NCBI RefSeq assembly: GCF_002407245.1
Contig: NZ_CP010681.1
Location: 124,001-188,000, forward strand
Length of the DNA stretch: 64,000 nucleotides
Reading direction: 5' to 3'
DNA from: Phaeobacter piscinae
GTDB lineage: Bacteria; Pseudomonadota; Alphaproteobacteria; Rhodobacterales; Rhodobacteraceae
Shown here: one piece after another, positions 8,495 to 19,100 of the stretch
How the letters are laid out: every line of letters begins with the position of its first letter
Position numbering within the stretch: the stretch's first letter is position 1
Program-made: the position numbers and the translations under genes
Notes under the pieces: model-generated
Databases searched by the model: none
The model's input: the letters and a program-made list of their open reading frames with translations, nothing else
Told to the model about the DNA's origin: nothing

Positions 8495-10171
8495 ATGGCC
8501 ATATTGAGCTTTCTTACCAGCCTCGCCGGTGCTGTCATGCTGCTGCTTTTTGCGGTGCGTATGGTGCGCACGGGCATTGAACGCAGCTATGGTGCCACGT
8601 TTCAGCGACTCCTGACTGAACAGCGCAGTCTTGTGCAGGCCAGCTTCGTGGGTATTGGCATGGCCATCGTTCTTCAAAGCTCGGCCGCGGTTGCGTTGCT
8701 GACGTCCGGGTTCGCGGCTGGGGGGCTGCTGTCCTTTGCCTCCGGGTTGGCGATTGTGCTGGGCGGGGATCTGGGCTCCGCGTTGATCATTCAGCTTCTG
8801 TCGTTCCGTCTGGACTGGTTGGTGCCGGTGCTGCTGGCGGTTGGTGGCTATCTGTTCGTCAAGGTTGAGGCGAAAAAAGCCCGTCAGATGGGGCGCATCC
8901 TGATGGGGATTGCGTTCATCTTGATTTCTTTGCGTTTCCTGCGTGAGGCGATGGACCCGATCCGGGAAAGCGCGTTTTTGCCCGCGATTGCAGAATACCT
9001 GGCGCGGGACTACATCACCGCGTTCCTTGTCGGGGCTGCACTCGCCTTTGTCATGCACTCCTCGGTGGCGGCTATTTTGATGTGTGTCACCTTGGTGCAG
9101 ATTGATGCGATCCCCTTTGCGGCTGGCCTGTCTTTGGTGTTGGGTGCGAATTTCGGCTCTGCGTTCATTCCCGTCTGGCTGAGCCGCGGGATGCCAGCGC
9201 CAGGGCGACGAATACCGCTGGCCAATCTGGGGCTGCGCGGGACTTGGGCCGTGCTGTGTCTGTTTGGTGTCAATATGGCGTTGCGAGCCGGTGTTCTGGG
9301 CGCGCCTGAGGGCGGGCAGACGCTGGTCTATGCGCATTTGCTGTTCAACACATCGCTACTGATTTTGGCGCTGCCCTTCTGCGGTATGTTGCACGGTGTG
9401 CTGACAGGTCTGGTGCCAGACCCGGCGACGCCGCAGGATACCGCGCATGGGATGCCTGTGAGTGTGCTGAATACCGACGATTATCGGCAGCCCAATCAGG
9501 CGATCAGCAGTCTCAAGCGGGAGTTGTTGCGAATGTCGGATCTGGTCAGCGCCATGTTCCGACCCGTTCCAGACCTCTACCAGCATGGTGACCGCACTCA
9601 GATCAGGGCGGTGCAGGCGTTGGACCGGGAGGTGAACAATTGCCTGTCAGGTATCCGGAGTTATGTGGCGGGCATGCCGAGCGAGGGGTTCGGCAAGGAA
9701 AACGCCAAAGTGGCCCGCGACTTGGTGGAATATGCCATCCGGCTCGAGACCGCCGGGGATGTAGTGGATGAACGTCTCGCCACCCTTGCCACGTCAATGC
9801 ACAAGAAGGGCGTGCGGTTTTCGAAAGAAGGCTGGGCGGAGATCACCCGTATGCACGAGGTCATTGTCGCCAATATGCAGCTGGCCTCCAACGTGCTGAT
9901 CTCGGACGATCTGGAAAGCGCGCGTCTGCTGAGCCTTGAGAAGACCGAGGTGAAGCGTATGGAACGCGACAGCCGCAAACGCCATCTGCGCAGACTCCAG
10001 AGAGGGGCCGCGGAGAGTTTCGAGAGTTCTGATATCCATCTTGAGACCCTGCGCGCACTGCGGGAATTCAACAGCCATATCGCTGCCATCGCCTATCCGA
10101 TTCTCTATCGGAACGGGCAGTTGCTGGAAACGCGTTTGATACAAGACATGCCTGCCGAGGAAATGGACTGA
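8495..10171 (+). CDS. Na+/phosphate cotransporter family protein (NptA/YjbB type) with PhoU-like tail
   Basis: 558 residues. The first 300 or so hold the two inverted Na/Pi-cotransporter repeats, with the telltale QSSAAVALLTSGF and a second, MHSSVAAILMCVTL, each in a strongly hydrophobic context, plus GGDLGSALIIQLLS and GANFGSAFIPVWLS. After about residue 330 the sequence becomes soluble and helical like the PhoU-type domain found at the end of YjbB. The protein sits in the inner membrane and moves phosphate coupled to sodium; YjbB itself exports phosphate when cellular levels are high. Phosphate handling would fit the nearby phosphonate/phosphodiester-type hydrolase, but no shared promoter is evident. 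Confidence 0.87.
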   Translation: MAILSFLTSLAGAVMLLLFAVRMVRTGIERSYGATFQRLLTEQRSLVQASFVGIGMAIVLQSSAAVALLTSGFAAGGLLSFASGLAIVLGGDLGSALIIQLLSFRLDWLVPVLLAVGGYLFVKVEAKKARQMGRILMGIAFILISLRFLREAMDPIRESAFLPAIAEYLARDYITAFLVGAALAFVMHSSVAAILMCVTLVQIDAIPFAAGLSLVLGANFGSAFIPVWLSRGMPAPGRRIPLANLGLRGTWAVLCLFGVNMALRAGVLGAPEGGQTLVYAHLLFNTSLLILALPFCGMLHGVLTGLVPDPATPQDTAHGMPVSVLNTDDYRQPNQAISSLKRELLRMSDLVSAMFRPVPDLYQHGDRTQIRAVQALDREVNNCLSGIRSYVAGMPSEGFGKENAKVARDLVEYAIRLETAGDVVDERLATLATSMHKKGVRFSKEGWAEITRMHEVIVANMQLASNVLISDDLESARLLSLEKTEVKRMERDSRKRHLRRLQRGAAESFESSDIHLETLRALREFNSHIAAIAYPILYRNGQLLETRLIQDMPAEEMD

Positions 10172-10210
10172 TGCCTCCCCGCAGCGACCTGCCAGATCTG
10201 AAAGCCTGAC

Positions 10211-11050
10211 ATGACTCCATTTGTGATCGCCATTATCCTGTCGGCTGCGTTGCTGCATGCGATCTGGAATGCCATTGTCAAAACCGCAACAGATCGGACC
10301 ACGACATTGGGGTTGGTCGCGCTGGGTCATGTTCTTCCCGGGGCGGTCATGGTGGTGTCGCTGCCATTACCTGCGGTGGCGAGCCTGCCCTATATCGGCC
10401 TCTCGACCGTCGTGCATTTCGGGTATTTCTACATGCTGGGGCGTGCCTATCAGCATGGCGACCTGAGCGTGGTCTACCCGATCGCGCGCGGAATTGTGCC
10501 TGCATTGGTTTCGCTCTGGGCGATGATTTTCGTGGGAGAAATGCTGCCCTTACAGGCTTGGTTCGGGATTGCGCTTATTGCGGTGGGAATCCAACTCAGC
10601 AGTTGGAAAGCGCTGCGATCCGGTGTTGGGCGGGGTGCGCTATGGTACGCGCTGGGCACCGGATTCTGCATTTCGGTATATTCGTTGGTTGATGGTGTCG
10701 GGGTGCGACTGTCACAGAATACCGTCAGCTACTGGGCTTGGGGTGCCTTTTTGCACATCTTTGTCGCGGTGTTTGTCATCCTGCGAAAGCGAGAGACCTT
10801 GCCGGGATTGCCGCTTAAAGTTTGGGCATTGGGAATTGCGGGCGGTCTGGTGTCGATGTGCGCGTATGGGTTGGTCTTGTTTGCTAAAAACTTTGCGCCG
10901 CTGGGCGCGGTCTCGGCCTTGCGCGAAACATCGGTCATCTTCGCCGCGCTGATTGGTTTCCTGATCCTGAAAGAGGGCAATTGGAAGCGCCGCCTCGGGG
11001 CGGCTGTCCTGATGGCGGTCGGGGTTGCGCTTATCGGCATGGCGGTTTGA
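10211..11050 (+). CDS. EamA/DMT-family transporter
   Basis: 279 residues with about ten predicted membrane helices in two EamA halves, the drug/metabolite transporter pattern. Recognisable pieces are AAVLLHAIWN-like ALLHAIWNAIVK at the N-terminus, YPIARGIVPALVSLWAMIFVGE at the end of the first half, and ALRETSVIFAALIGFLILKE near the end of the second. Such proteins move small metabolites or amino acids, often outward; substrate cannot be called from sequence. The gene starts 39 bp after the Na/Pi transporter on the same strand, so cotranscription is likely. Confidence 0.82.
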   Translation: MTPFVIAIILSAALLHAIWNAIVKTATDRTTTLGLVALGHVLPGAVMVVSLPLPAVASLPYIGLSTVVHFGYFYMLGRAYQHGDLSVVYPIARGIVPALVSLWAMIFVGEMLPLQAWFGIALIAVGIQLSSWKALRSGVGRGALWYALGTGFCISVYSLVDGVGVRLSQNTVSYWAWGAFLHIFVAVFVILRKRETLPGLPLKVWALGIAGGLVSMCAYGLVLFAKNFAPLGAVSALRETSVIFAALIGFLILKEGNWKRRLGAAVLMAVGVALIGMAV

Positions 11051-11355
11051 GCAGTCCGGCGATTTTGTGAACGCTTCCACAGTGTTGCAGCGTTGACGTG
11101 AGGGGCCTTCGAGGCGCAGACTGATCGGTGTGAAACAATATGAGAGTCGGCATCATCATCGAAAAGCGGGTAACCGCTTTGGTCTGATCGTTGACGGTGG
11201 AGCGCTAAAACTGGCCCCATAAGTGTCTTTGCCCGACATCGTCTGGCCTTATCGAATTCTGAATCTGTCACTGTAGCAACAGGAGTGCGTTCCGCAGAGT
11301 TTCACCACCAAAAGCAAAAACAAACGACCAACAGTTCCATAGGGAGAAAAACAAG
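11051..11355. other. Intergenic region upstream of the polyamine-type ABC operon
   Basis: About 305 bp without a credible gene. A perfect 7-bp stem with GTAA tetraloop (11163-11180) lies mid-way; it may end the EamA transcript, though its T-run is short. The promoter and leader of the downstream four-gene ABC operon should lie between it and the AGGGAG ribosome-binding site at about 11341. Confidence 0.4.
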
Positions 11356-12480
11356 ATGACTGCAAAGTCCAAAGTAACCCGCCGTTCCATTTTGAAAGGG
11401 GCAGGCGCGGCAGCGCTGGCAGCACCACTCTATTCCAAGAGCGCCCTGGCATCCTCCGGTGAGATCAACATTCTGATGTGGTCCGATTACCTGCCGCCCG
11501 AGTTCATCGCCGGGTTTGAGGGCAAGACCGGGATCAAGGTGAATTACACCGGTATCGGGTCGAACGAAGAAATCATCAACAAGATGAAGGCGACGAAGGG
11601 TCAGGGGTTCGATATCGTTTCGCCGACCAACAACCGGTCCCTGCAGTGGGGGCCGCTGGAGCTGCTGAAGCCATTCGATCTCAACAAGGTCAATATGGAT
11701 GCGGTGAACCCGGCAATGGCCAAGATCGGTACCGACGCCTGGAACTTCGACGATGATGGCGCGCATTGGTTGCCGCATATCTGGGGCACTGAGGGCATCG
11801 CCTACCGTACAGACAAATGGCTGCCTTCCGGGGATGCGCCGTCTTACGGCGATGTCTGGAGCGAAGAAAACGCAGGCAAAACCATGGGTCGCGCGCATTC
11901 GATGATGCTGGGCGCAGGTCTCTATATGGAAGCCTCCGGTGAAATGGAGCCGGGCTCAATCTGGGCGGCCTATGATGACGAAGAGACCATGCGCAAGGTC
12001 TGGGGCCAGGTCACTGATTGGTGCGTGGCGCGTAAAAACCGCATCAAGCTGATCTGGAACGACGCGGATTCGCAGAAGAATGGTCTGCTGAACGAAGGTG
12101 TCGTTGTTGGCCAGACTTGGGATGGTCCGCCGCTGGCGCTGAAATCCGCAGGCGAACCTGTGCACTATCAGGCGCCGGTTGAAGGGGCGATGGCCTGGGT
12201 CGACGGGATGTCGATGCCGGTTGGTGCCAAGAACGAAGAGCAGGTCTATGCGTTCATCGATTATGCTTACGAGCAGGAACCTGCGGGCAAGGCCATCGAC
12301 AGCCACGGCTACAACTCACCGGTGCTGAAGGCCGATGATTACTCCGGCGATGTCTATAAGAAAAACTTCGCGGAGGCCTATCCGGGCAACAGCCTGGCCA
12401 ATCTGAACCCTTGGCCTGCTGAGGCTCCCTGGTATGCGGATGTGCGTACCGAATTCGTCAACAAGTTCAAGAGCGCCTGA
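11356..12480 (+). CDS. Polyamine-type ABC transporter substrate-binding protein (PotD-like), Tat signal
   Basis: 374 residues. The N-terminus TRRSILKGAGAAALAAP is a twin-arginine signal, so the protein is exported folded. The mature part is a type II binding protein of the spermidine/putrescine family: INILMWSDYLPPEFIAGFEGKTGI at its start, then KGFDIVSPTNN-like GFDIVSPTNNRSL and a late PVGAKNEEQVYAFIDYAYEQE. It captures polyamines or similar cations, or amino-acid derivatives, in the periplasm. It leads an operon with an ATPase and two permeases. Roseobacters carry many paralogues of this importer, so putrescine or spermidine is only the default guess. Confidence 0.87.
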   Translation: MTAKSKVTRRSILKGAGAAALAAPLYSKSALASSGEINILMWSDYLPPEFIAGFEGKTGIKVNYTGIGSNEEIINKMKATKGQGFDIVSPTNNRSLQWGPLELLKPFDLNKVNMDAVNPAMAKIGTDAWNFDDDGAHWLPHIWGTEGIAYRTDKWLPSGDAPSYGDVWSEENAGKTMGRAHSMMLGAGLYMEASGEMEPGSIWAAYDDEETMRKVWGQVTDWCVARKNRIKLIWNDADSQKNGLLNEGVVVGQTWDGPPLALKSAGEPVHYQAPVEGAMAWVDGMSMPVGAKNEEQVYAFIDYAYEQEPAGKAIDSHGYNSPVLKADDYSGDVYKKNFAEAYPGNSLANLNPWPAEAPWYADVRTEFVNKFKSA

Positions 12481-12633
12481 TTACCTGATCGCGCGACCCT
12501 ATCTGGCTCCCGTTTCATGCGGGGGCCAGCCACACGCCTGAGGGCGTAAATTCAACATATTATCAACCGGATGCTATCTGCATCGGCCGGGGGTTCGCCT
12601 CCGAACGGACGGTTGCACCGAGGGAGAGGCCAC

Positions 12634-13746
12634 ATGAGTGCTGGGGTAGGCGTAGATCTTGAGAAGCTCTGGATCCGCTTTGGAGATTTCGTTGCTGTGC
12701 GCGACGCGAATGTCAAAATCAATGGGGGCGATTTCTTTTCGTTCCTGGGCCCGTCTGGCTGTGGCAAGACGACCATCTTGCGCGCGGTGTCCGGGTTTCT
12801 GGAGCCAAGCGAAGGCAATGTTCTGATCGGTGGTAACAATATGCGCGGGATTGGTCCGAACAAGCGTCCAACCGCCCTGATTTTCCAAAATCTTGCGTTG
12901 TTTCCGCTGATGAAAGTCTGGGAAAACATCACGTTTTCGATGGAAATCAGGGGGGCTTCGGCCAAGGAGCGTCGCAAGCGCGCAGATGAGCTGCTGGATA
13001 TGATCGCGCTGCCGGGGCAGGGCGACAAACTGCCTTCGGAGCTTTCTGGTGGCCAACGTCAACGGGTTGCTATCGCGCGCGCGCTATGCGCCGAACCGGA
13101 TGTTCTGTTGCTGGACGAACCGCTGTCAGCGCTGGATCTGAAACTGCGTCAGCACATGCGGACGGAGCTGCGCGAGATTCAGCAACGTGTCGGCATCACG
13201 TTCATCTACATCACCCACGACCAGGGTGAGGCGCTGACCATGTCAGACAATATCGCCGTGATGCGCGCCGGGGTGATCGACCAGATCGGCAATGGCAAGG
13301 CGGTCTACAACGACCCCGCAACAGCCTTTGCCGCGTCTTTTGTGGGCGAAAACAACGTATTCCGGGGGAAGGTCAAGCGGGTGATGGGCAATGAGGCACT
13401 CATCGCGACCAACCGGTCGGGTGATCTGGTTGCACGAATTTCCTCTGCCAATCAGGGCAAGATGAAAGAGGGGGATGACGCGATGATGTTCATTCGCCCG
13501 GAGGCCTTTGCCCTGGCACCGCAGGGCGCCACTGGCGACCATGTGGTCAGCGCCAAGGTCAACCACGAGGAATTTGAGGGCAATGCCTTCAATATCTTCA
13601 TGGAGGGCGACGGGGGCAAGGAGTTGAAGGTTTCAATCCCCAACCTTGGCCAATCCTTTGAAGATCACACAGGCCAGACAATCACCCTGGAATACGAGAC
13701 GCAGAACGCTGTCATCGTACCCGCGGGTGAATTGGCCGCAGAATAA
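12634..13746 (+). CDS. Polyamine-type ABC transporter ATP-binding protein (PotA-like)
   Basis: 370 residues from the ATG at 12634, which has GGGAGAGG upstream; an earlier in-frame start lacks this. Walker A is GPSGCGKTT, signature ELSGGQRQRVAIARAL, Walker B VLLLDEPLSALD, and the H-loop ITHDQGEAL. The C-terminal 110 residues form the TOBE/OB regulatory domain of the MalK-CysA-PotA group, including MFIRPEAFAL. It powers import by the two permeases encoded directly downstream (13 bp gap). Confidence 0.92.
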   Translation: MSAGVGVDLEKLWIRFGDFVAVRDANVKINGGDFFSFLGPSGCGKTTILRAVSGFLEPSEGNVLIGGNNMRGIGPNKRPTALIFQNLALFPLMKVWENITFSMEIRGASAKERRKRADELLDMIALPGQGDKLPSELSGGQRQRVAIARALCAEPDVLLLDEPLSALDLKLRQHMRTELREIQQRVGITFIYITHDQGEALTMSDNIAVMRAGVIDQIGNGKAVYNDPATAFAASFVGENNVFRGKVKRVMGNEALIATNRSGDLVARISSANQGKMKEGDDAMMFIRPEAFALAPQGATGDHVVSAKVNHEEFEGNAFNIFMEGDGGKELKVSIPNLGQSFEDHTGQTITLEYETQNAVIVPAGELAAE

Positions 13747-13759
13747 GGAGGCCCGGACC

Positions 13760-14680
13760 ATGCCAAGATTCCTGAGGGAATTTTTCAATCGCAACGGCTA
13801 TGGGCTGGGCTCTGTGATGTTGGGGCTCGTCCTGTTCTGGACGATTGGTCTTATCATCCTGCCACAGCTGTCGATGCTCGACTTTTCATTCCGGCCAAAC
13901 CTGCCGCCGCCAGAAATCGGCGGGCCGAAAGATGTCTATACGCTGGAGAACTACAAATATCTGGTTTTTGGCCCCGAGGGCGGCGGTCAGGATTATAATG
14001 CGGTGGATCTGCGCGTGTTCTTTCGCACGCTGGTCGCGGCAGTCTGTGTAACACTGTTCAATCTGATCCTGTGCTATCCGATTGCCTATTATCTGGCGCA
14101 GACCAAGGGCAATCACATCCGCATCTTCGCGTTGATGCTGATCATTCCCTACTGGATCAACGAAATCCTGCGGGCCTTTGCGCTGCGTATCATCTTTGGC
14201 GAAAGCGGGGTCTTGAACACCGCACTGGTCGGGATGGGAGTGTTTGACACCCCGTTTGATTTCATCCGGAACGATATCGCGCTTTATGCAGGGCTTGGGT
14301 ATGCCTACATCCTGCTGATGATTTTCCCGATCTACAATGTGATCGAGAGTCTGGACCGCAACCAGATTGAGGCTGCCCGCGATATGGGGGCCAGTTGGAC
14401 CAAGATCCATCAGCGCGTTGTCATCCCCTATGCCAAGCCCGGTATCAGCTCGGGTTGCACTATGGTCTTCATGTTGTCGGCGGGCGCATTGGCTGCGCCG
14501 CAGATCCTTGGCGGGCCGTCGTCCCTGTGGTTCACACAGCTGATCTATCAGCAGTTCAATGACAACAGCGACTGGCCACAGGGTGCTGCCTATGCAGTTG
14601 TTCTTCTGGTGACCTGTATCCTGTTGGTTCTGGCCGTCATGCGCCTGTTCAAGGTGAACATGGGAGATATCGGCAAATGA
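13760..14680 (+). CDS. Polyamine-type ABC transporter permease (PotB-like)
   Basis: 306 residues from an ATG at 13760 with AAGGAGG upstream; the longer frame running back into the ATPase gene is rejected. About six membrane helices. The ATPase-coupling EAA loop is visible as IEAARDMGASWTKIHQRVVIPYAKPGI. A long periplasmic stretch between helices 1 and 2, around DVYTLENYKYLVFGPEGG, is typical for PotB. Its stop overlaps the ATG of the next permease by 4 bp, coupling the pair. Confidence 0.9.
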   Translation: MPRFLREFFNRNGYGLGSVMLGLVLFWTIGLIILPQLSMLDFSFRPNLPPPEIGGPKDVYTLENYKYLVFGPEGGGQDYNAVDLRVFFRTLVAAVCVTLFNLILCYPIAYYLAQTKGNHIRIFALMLIIPYWINEILRAFALRIIFGESGVLNTALVGMGVFDTPFDFIRNDIALYAGLGYAYILLMIFPIYNVIESLDRNQIEAARDMGASWTKIHQRVVIPYAKPGISSGCTMVFMLSAGALAAPQILGGPSSLWFTQLIYQQFNDNSDWPQGAAYAVVLLVTCILLVLAVMRLFKVNMGDIGK

Positions 14681-16002
14681 AAAACCTCTCCTTTCTGCGT
14701 CTGAGCGTCTGGTTCTATCTGGCGATTTTCTTCGCCTACCTGCTGGGGCCGCTGGTGATCATGTCGGTCACGGCGTTCAACTCACCTGGATTTCCGCAGG
14801 CGACGCCATGGGAATGTCTGACATTCGAATGGTTTTCGGCGCTGTTCCAGGACGAACGTATTCTGAACGGGATCAAGAATTCGATCCTGGTCGGGGCGGG
14901 TACCGTCGTGTTGTCGGTTGCGATGGGCCTAGCGGGGGCGCTGATGCTGACCCAGATCTGGCCAAAGCTGCGTGCCACCTATTACACGGTAATCATCGCG
15001 CCAATCCTGATCCCCGGTGTGGTGATTGGTATCTCAACACTGGTGTTCTGGGATCGCATCAATCGCATGGTCGGGCTGGGGGCAGATAGTTTCCTGTCGA
15101 ACGGTCTGTTTCTGACCATCATTGGTCAGTCCACCTTTATTGCCAGCTACTGCATGCTGGTGCTGGTGGCCCGTCTGCAGCGCTATGATATCGCGCTGAC
15201 CGAGGCAGCGCTTGATTTGGGGGCCACCCATGCGCAGGCGTTCCGCAAGGTGCTGCTGCCGTTCATGAAGCCTGCAATTGCATCAGCAGCGGTCCTGGCC
15301 TTTCTCGCCAGCTTCGAGAACTACAACACCACCACCTTCACCTTCGGAGAATATCCAACGCTCACCATCGAGCTCGCGCAGAAGGTGCGCTATGGCATCA
15401 CACCGGCAATCTCTGCCCTGGCATTCATTATTGTTGTGCTGACAGTTTTTGCCGCGCTGTTCAACGAGGCGACAATTCGTCGACGGGAACTCGTGGCGGC
15501 TGCGCGTAAGGATGCGACGGTAGAAGAGCTTGAGAGCGGTCGTCTGCGGCTTCCGGGGTTTCTCAGTTCCAACTGGGCAGCTCTCGGGTTGGTTGGGGTT
15601 GCCTGTTTCACCATCGTGATTGTCGGAACTGCGACTGTTTATAGCCCGGCCCAATGTATCGCGGAGGTCAAAGAGCAGAAGCGCCTGGAAACGGAGTTGC
15701 GTATTCAGGAACTGCGCCAGCGTCGCGCCGATGAAGCGGCCCGCCGGGCTGCGGAAGAGGCCGAAAACGGTGCGTCTGATGCTGGTGGGGCAACAACATC
15801 TGAGCCCGCGCCCAGCGGTGGGAACAACTCTGGCTTCGGCGGGGTCTTTGATCCCAACGCGCTCGGGGGCGGTGATGCAGCTACATCCGACGGCGAAGAC
15901 GAAAGCAGCGCTCCAGCGCCCGCGACAGGCGGCAGCTCCGCCTTCGGAGGGGCCTTCGATCCAAATGCGCTCTCCGGTAGTAACACGTCAGACGACAACT
16001 GA
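14677..16002 (+). CDS. Polyamine-type ABC transporter permease (PotC-like) with unusual C-terminal extension
   Basis: 441 residues, against about 260-280 for ordinary PotC. The first 270 are a normal permease: six helices, with the EAA loop as ALDLGATHAQAFRKVLLPFMKPAI. After it comes a cytoplasmic linker (EATIRRRELVAAARKD...), then an extra hydrophobic helix (WAALGLVGVACFTIVIVGTA), a highly charged Arg/Glu/Ala coiled-coil-like stretch at about 330-365, and a Gly/Ser/Pro/Ala-rich tail. The tail repeats a short unit twice, FGGVFDPNALGGG and FGGAFDPNALSG. The extension is continuous in frame and ends at a good terminator, so it is real. Its function is unknown to me. Confidence 0.88.
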   Translation: MKNLSFLRLSVWFYLAIFFAYLLGPLVIMSVTAFNSPGFPQATPWECLTFEWFSALFQDERILNGIKNSILVGAGTVVLSVAMGLAGALMLTQIWPKLRATYYTVIIAPILIPGVVIGISTLVFWDRINRMVGLGADSFLSNGLFLTIIGQSTFIASYCMLVLVARLQRYDIALTEAALDLGATHAQAFRKVLLPFMKPAIASAAVLAFLASFENYNTTTFTFGEYPTLTIELAQKVRYGITPAISALAFIIVVLTVFAALFNEATIRRRELVAAARKDATVEELESGRLRLPGFLSSNWAALGLVGVACFTIVIVGTATVYSPAQCIAEVKEQKRLETELRIQELRQRRADEAARRAAEEAENGASDAGGATTSEPAPSGGNNSGFGGVFDPNALGGGDAATSDGEDESSAPAPATGGSSAFGGAFDPNALSGSNTSDDN

Positions 16003-16023
16003 TACGTCGTCATTGCCAACAAC

Positions 16024-16058
16024 AAACCTGCCCAGGCCTCATGCTTGGGCAGGTTTTT
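16024..16058 (+). terminator. Rho-independent terminator of the ABC operon
   Basis: Arms AAACCTGCCCA (16024-16034) and TGGGCAGGTTT (16046-16056) pair perfectly, extended by three inner pairs, and run into a T5 tract ending at 16058. It lies 22 bp behind the permease stop and also faces the end of the convergent exopolysaccharide synthase gene. Confidence 0.88.
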
Positions 16059-16102
16059 CTTTGTGCAATGCCTTGGTTACTTGCTGGAACAGCGGGCCTG
16101 GG

Positions 16103-19100
16103 TCAGCCGAGGCGCGCCCGGGCGGCAACCGTGGGTCGGACAGGCGCCTGGACAGACCCGAATCGGCGCAGCTTGTGCCAACCTGTCAGCCGCCCTGTTA
16201 GGATCCGCCACAGCGAACGGTAGACATTTATAATCAGAAGCTGGCGGTAAATGAATCTGTTCAGCAACAGCAGCAACACCATGGACCGCGGCATGGTCGG
16301 CTCTGACCGCACGGCATAGTCGGCCATGATCATTTCCAGCAGCGGCAATGCCAGGAAGATAGAAAGCACGGCGCAATCGCGCATTGTGAAGGCATCAAAG
16401 GTGGTTCCATCAAAACTGGAAACAAACCGCACCAGCATGAGCACCAGCAACAGGTCGATGATCGGGCCAAGCAGGGGCATGATCACCCCAAAGATCACAA
16501 GATCGGTGAGGCCGACCAAGCCGACGGCGTGCCCCTTGCGGATGGTGCTGCGATGCTTCCAGGCGGATTGCAGAATACCAATGGACCAGCGCATCCGCTG
16601 TTTCATCAGGGTGCCAACAGAGGCTGGCGCTTCGGTGTAGGCATAGGCACGCTCGGCCGCGCGGACCTCATAGCCCTGCTCCAGAAGCGATATCGTCAGA
16701 TCGGTGTCTTCCGCCAAAGTCTGGCTGGAGTAATAGCCGCATTTGCGCACTGCTTCAGTGCGCCAGGCACCAAAGGCGCCGGGGACCACCATGATCGCAT
16801 TGATCGTCTCATAGGCACGACGGTCAATGTTCTGAGCAACGGTGTATTCCAGCTTTTCCAGTTTGGTCAGCAGGTTGTTCGAATTGCCCACCATGATCTT
16901 GCCGGCGACAGCGCCGACCTTGGGGTTGCGCAGGGGCTGCATCAGACGGCGGATTGCATCCGGTGCGACGATAGTATCGGCGTCGATCGCGACGACATAG
17001 TCCGTTGTCACATGCGAGAAGGCAAGATTGGCGGCCTTCCACTTGCCGCCATTGGGTTGGCGCAGGATCTGGACGTTTGGATTGTCTTTGTAGGTCTTGC
17101 TCACCAGCCCATGTGTGTCGTCGGTTGATCCGTCATCCACCACCAGCACCGACAGATTTGGATAGTCTGATTGAAGCACACTGTAGATTGTCTTCAGAAT
17201 GCTCTTCTCTTCGTTGTAAGCGGGGATCACAACCGTGACCGGGGCGGAGAAATCACCCGTACGATGGCGCAGGTCGGCACGGTCGGCTCGGCGGGACCGG
17301 ATCGCCATTACAAACAAAACAAGTGCACGAATGACCCCGAGCAGCACCGCGAAGGGCACCAGGAAGGCCACCCATGTTGCGCTATTTCCAAAACCGGTGA
17401 AGGCAAGCGCCTCAAACGGTTCGAGACTGGCAGCCTGACGGGTTTCATAGGGGCTGCCGACCCCTGCCATGGCTTGTTTCAGTGTCAGAAACTGATAGCC
17501 GCGCGCCTTCAGCTCAGGGATCAGCAGGCGCAGTGCGCTGATCGTGTTGCTGCGGGCGCCGCCGCCGTCATGCAGCAGCAGGACCTGACCGCTGCCATCC
17601 AATGCGTCCAGCGTGTAGTCAACCAGTTGCTTGGGGCTGAGGCTGCGCCAATCGGGCGGCACGATATCGGCACCCAGAAGGTGATAGCGCTGGTCAATGA
17701 TGGTCTTCAGCCGGCGCGCTAGATCGCCCTCAAGCGGTCCGGGACCGCGCATGTAGGGCGCGCGAAACACCACGGGTGTGCGGCCTGTCAACCAGGAGAA
17801 AATCCGAGACTGCAACGCCAGTTCCACCTGAACTCGCGCCGGAGAAGATCGGTCAATCCGAGGATGAGAAAAGGTATGGAGGCCAAAATCAAACTCGGAC
17901 CGAGCCAACGCATCAACGACGTTCTTTTGCTCGAACATCTGGTTACCCACCATGAAGAAGGTTGCGGGCACCTTGGCATCGCTGAGGATATTGAGGATAT
18001 CCTGCGTGTGGTCCTGAGCGGGTCCATCATCGAATGTAAGAAGGATGGATTTGTCTGGAAGGGTACCGTAGCGGTTAGCAATGACTGGCAGCGGCAATGG
18101 ATCAGTGACCGCATCGGTCACCATCAGGGTTTCGGGATCCCGTGTCACATGGCGACGTCCGAAGACCTCTTTTTGAGTGAATCGCAAAAAAGGCCCCACG
18201 CCGCGATATGAGACAAAGCTGTTCAGATCAATGTGGCGTAGCGTGTTAAAAGCACTGTCCGAAAGAATGTCTTCTTTGGCGAGCAGGGGCCAGATGGAGG
18301 GATCTTCCTGCCCCAAACCCCAAATGGCGACGCCGTCGATGCCAGCCTCCGCAATGCTCAAAAGCTGGCTGTAATGGCTGACGGCATCGAGATACCAGAT
18401 CATGTTCCGCTCGCCGTGTGTATCCATGTAGGAAATCAATCCATGGCCTTTTTCAGGCGCGTAGCCTGCAAAGGCTCCGTATTGATCCGCCTGAGACATG
18501 GCATCTGCGTAGCTGATGAATTCAGGTGCGGGCGCGCCAGTTGTCCAATGGACGCCGCCGGCCGCCATGCCGATCACCAGCTTGTCTTTGGGAATGGTAC
18601 TGCGCGCGCGTTCCAGCACAGTCTGGAACCAGTCCAAAGGTGCGGGTGACTCTTCATATATTCCAAGCCGATAGCTGTTCTGAACCGCCGGTAAAATGAC
18701 CCGGTCAGGTAAGGCGACCCCGTAGGAAAGGGCCTCAATCTGATCAGGAGCAATGACGGCGCAGGACTCAAGGTTTCTGGCCGAGAAATCATCCTGCACG
18801 CCATTCAATTGGGTCAGCGCCTCTCGTAGGTTCTGCACCTCCAACCGGCGCATATCGAAACATAGACCGGACCAACCGTGCCGAGTTGCGAGTTCAGCGG
18901 TTTTTGACCAGTGTCGGCTACTGTCTTCCTCAAGCGCGCTGGCCTGAACATGCATCAACGGCTGGATGGGATGATCGCCAAACGGATTGGTTCGTACGAC
19001 GTAAGGTGTACCAAATTCCTGATTGCCGGATTGCAGCCAGTCGATCCCTTCGTCACTGATGATCAACCACTCCGGAACAAACACATTGATTGTGTCGCAG

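Noticed and set aside
8120..9337. Minus-strand frame of about 405 codons, Gln/Arg/His-rich
   Set aside because: It is the shadow of the Na/Pi transporter and the DeoR gene ends; composition is that of an antisense frame.
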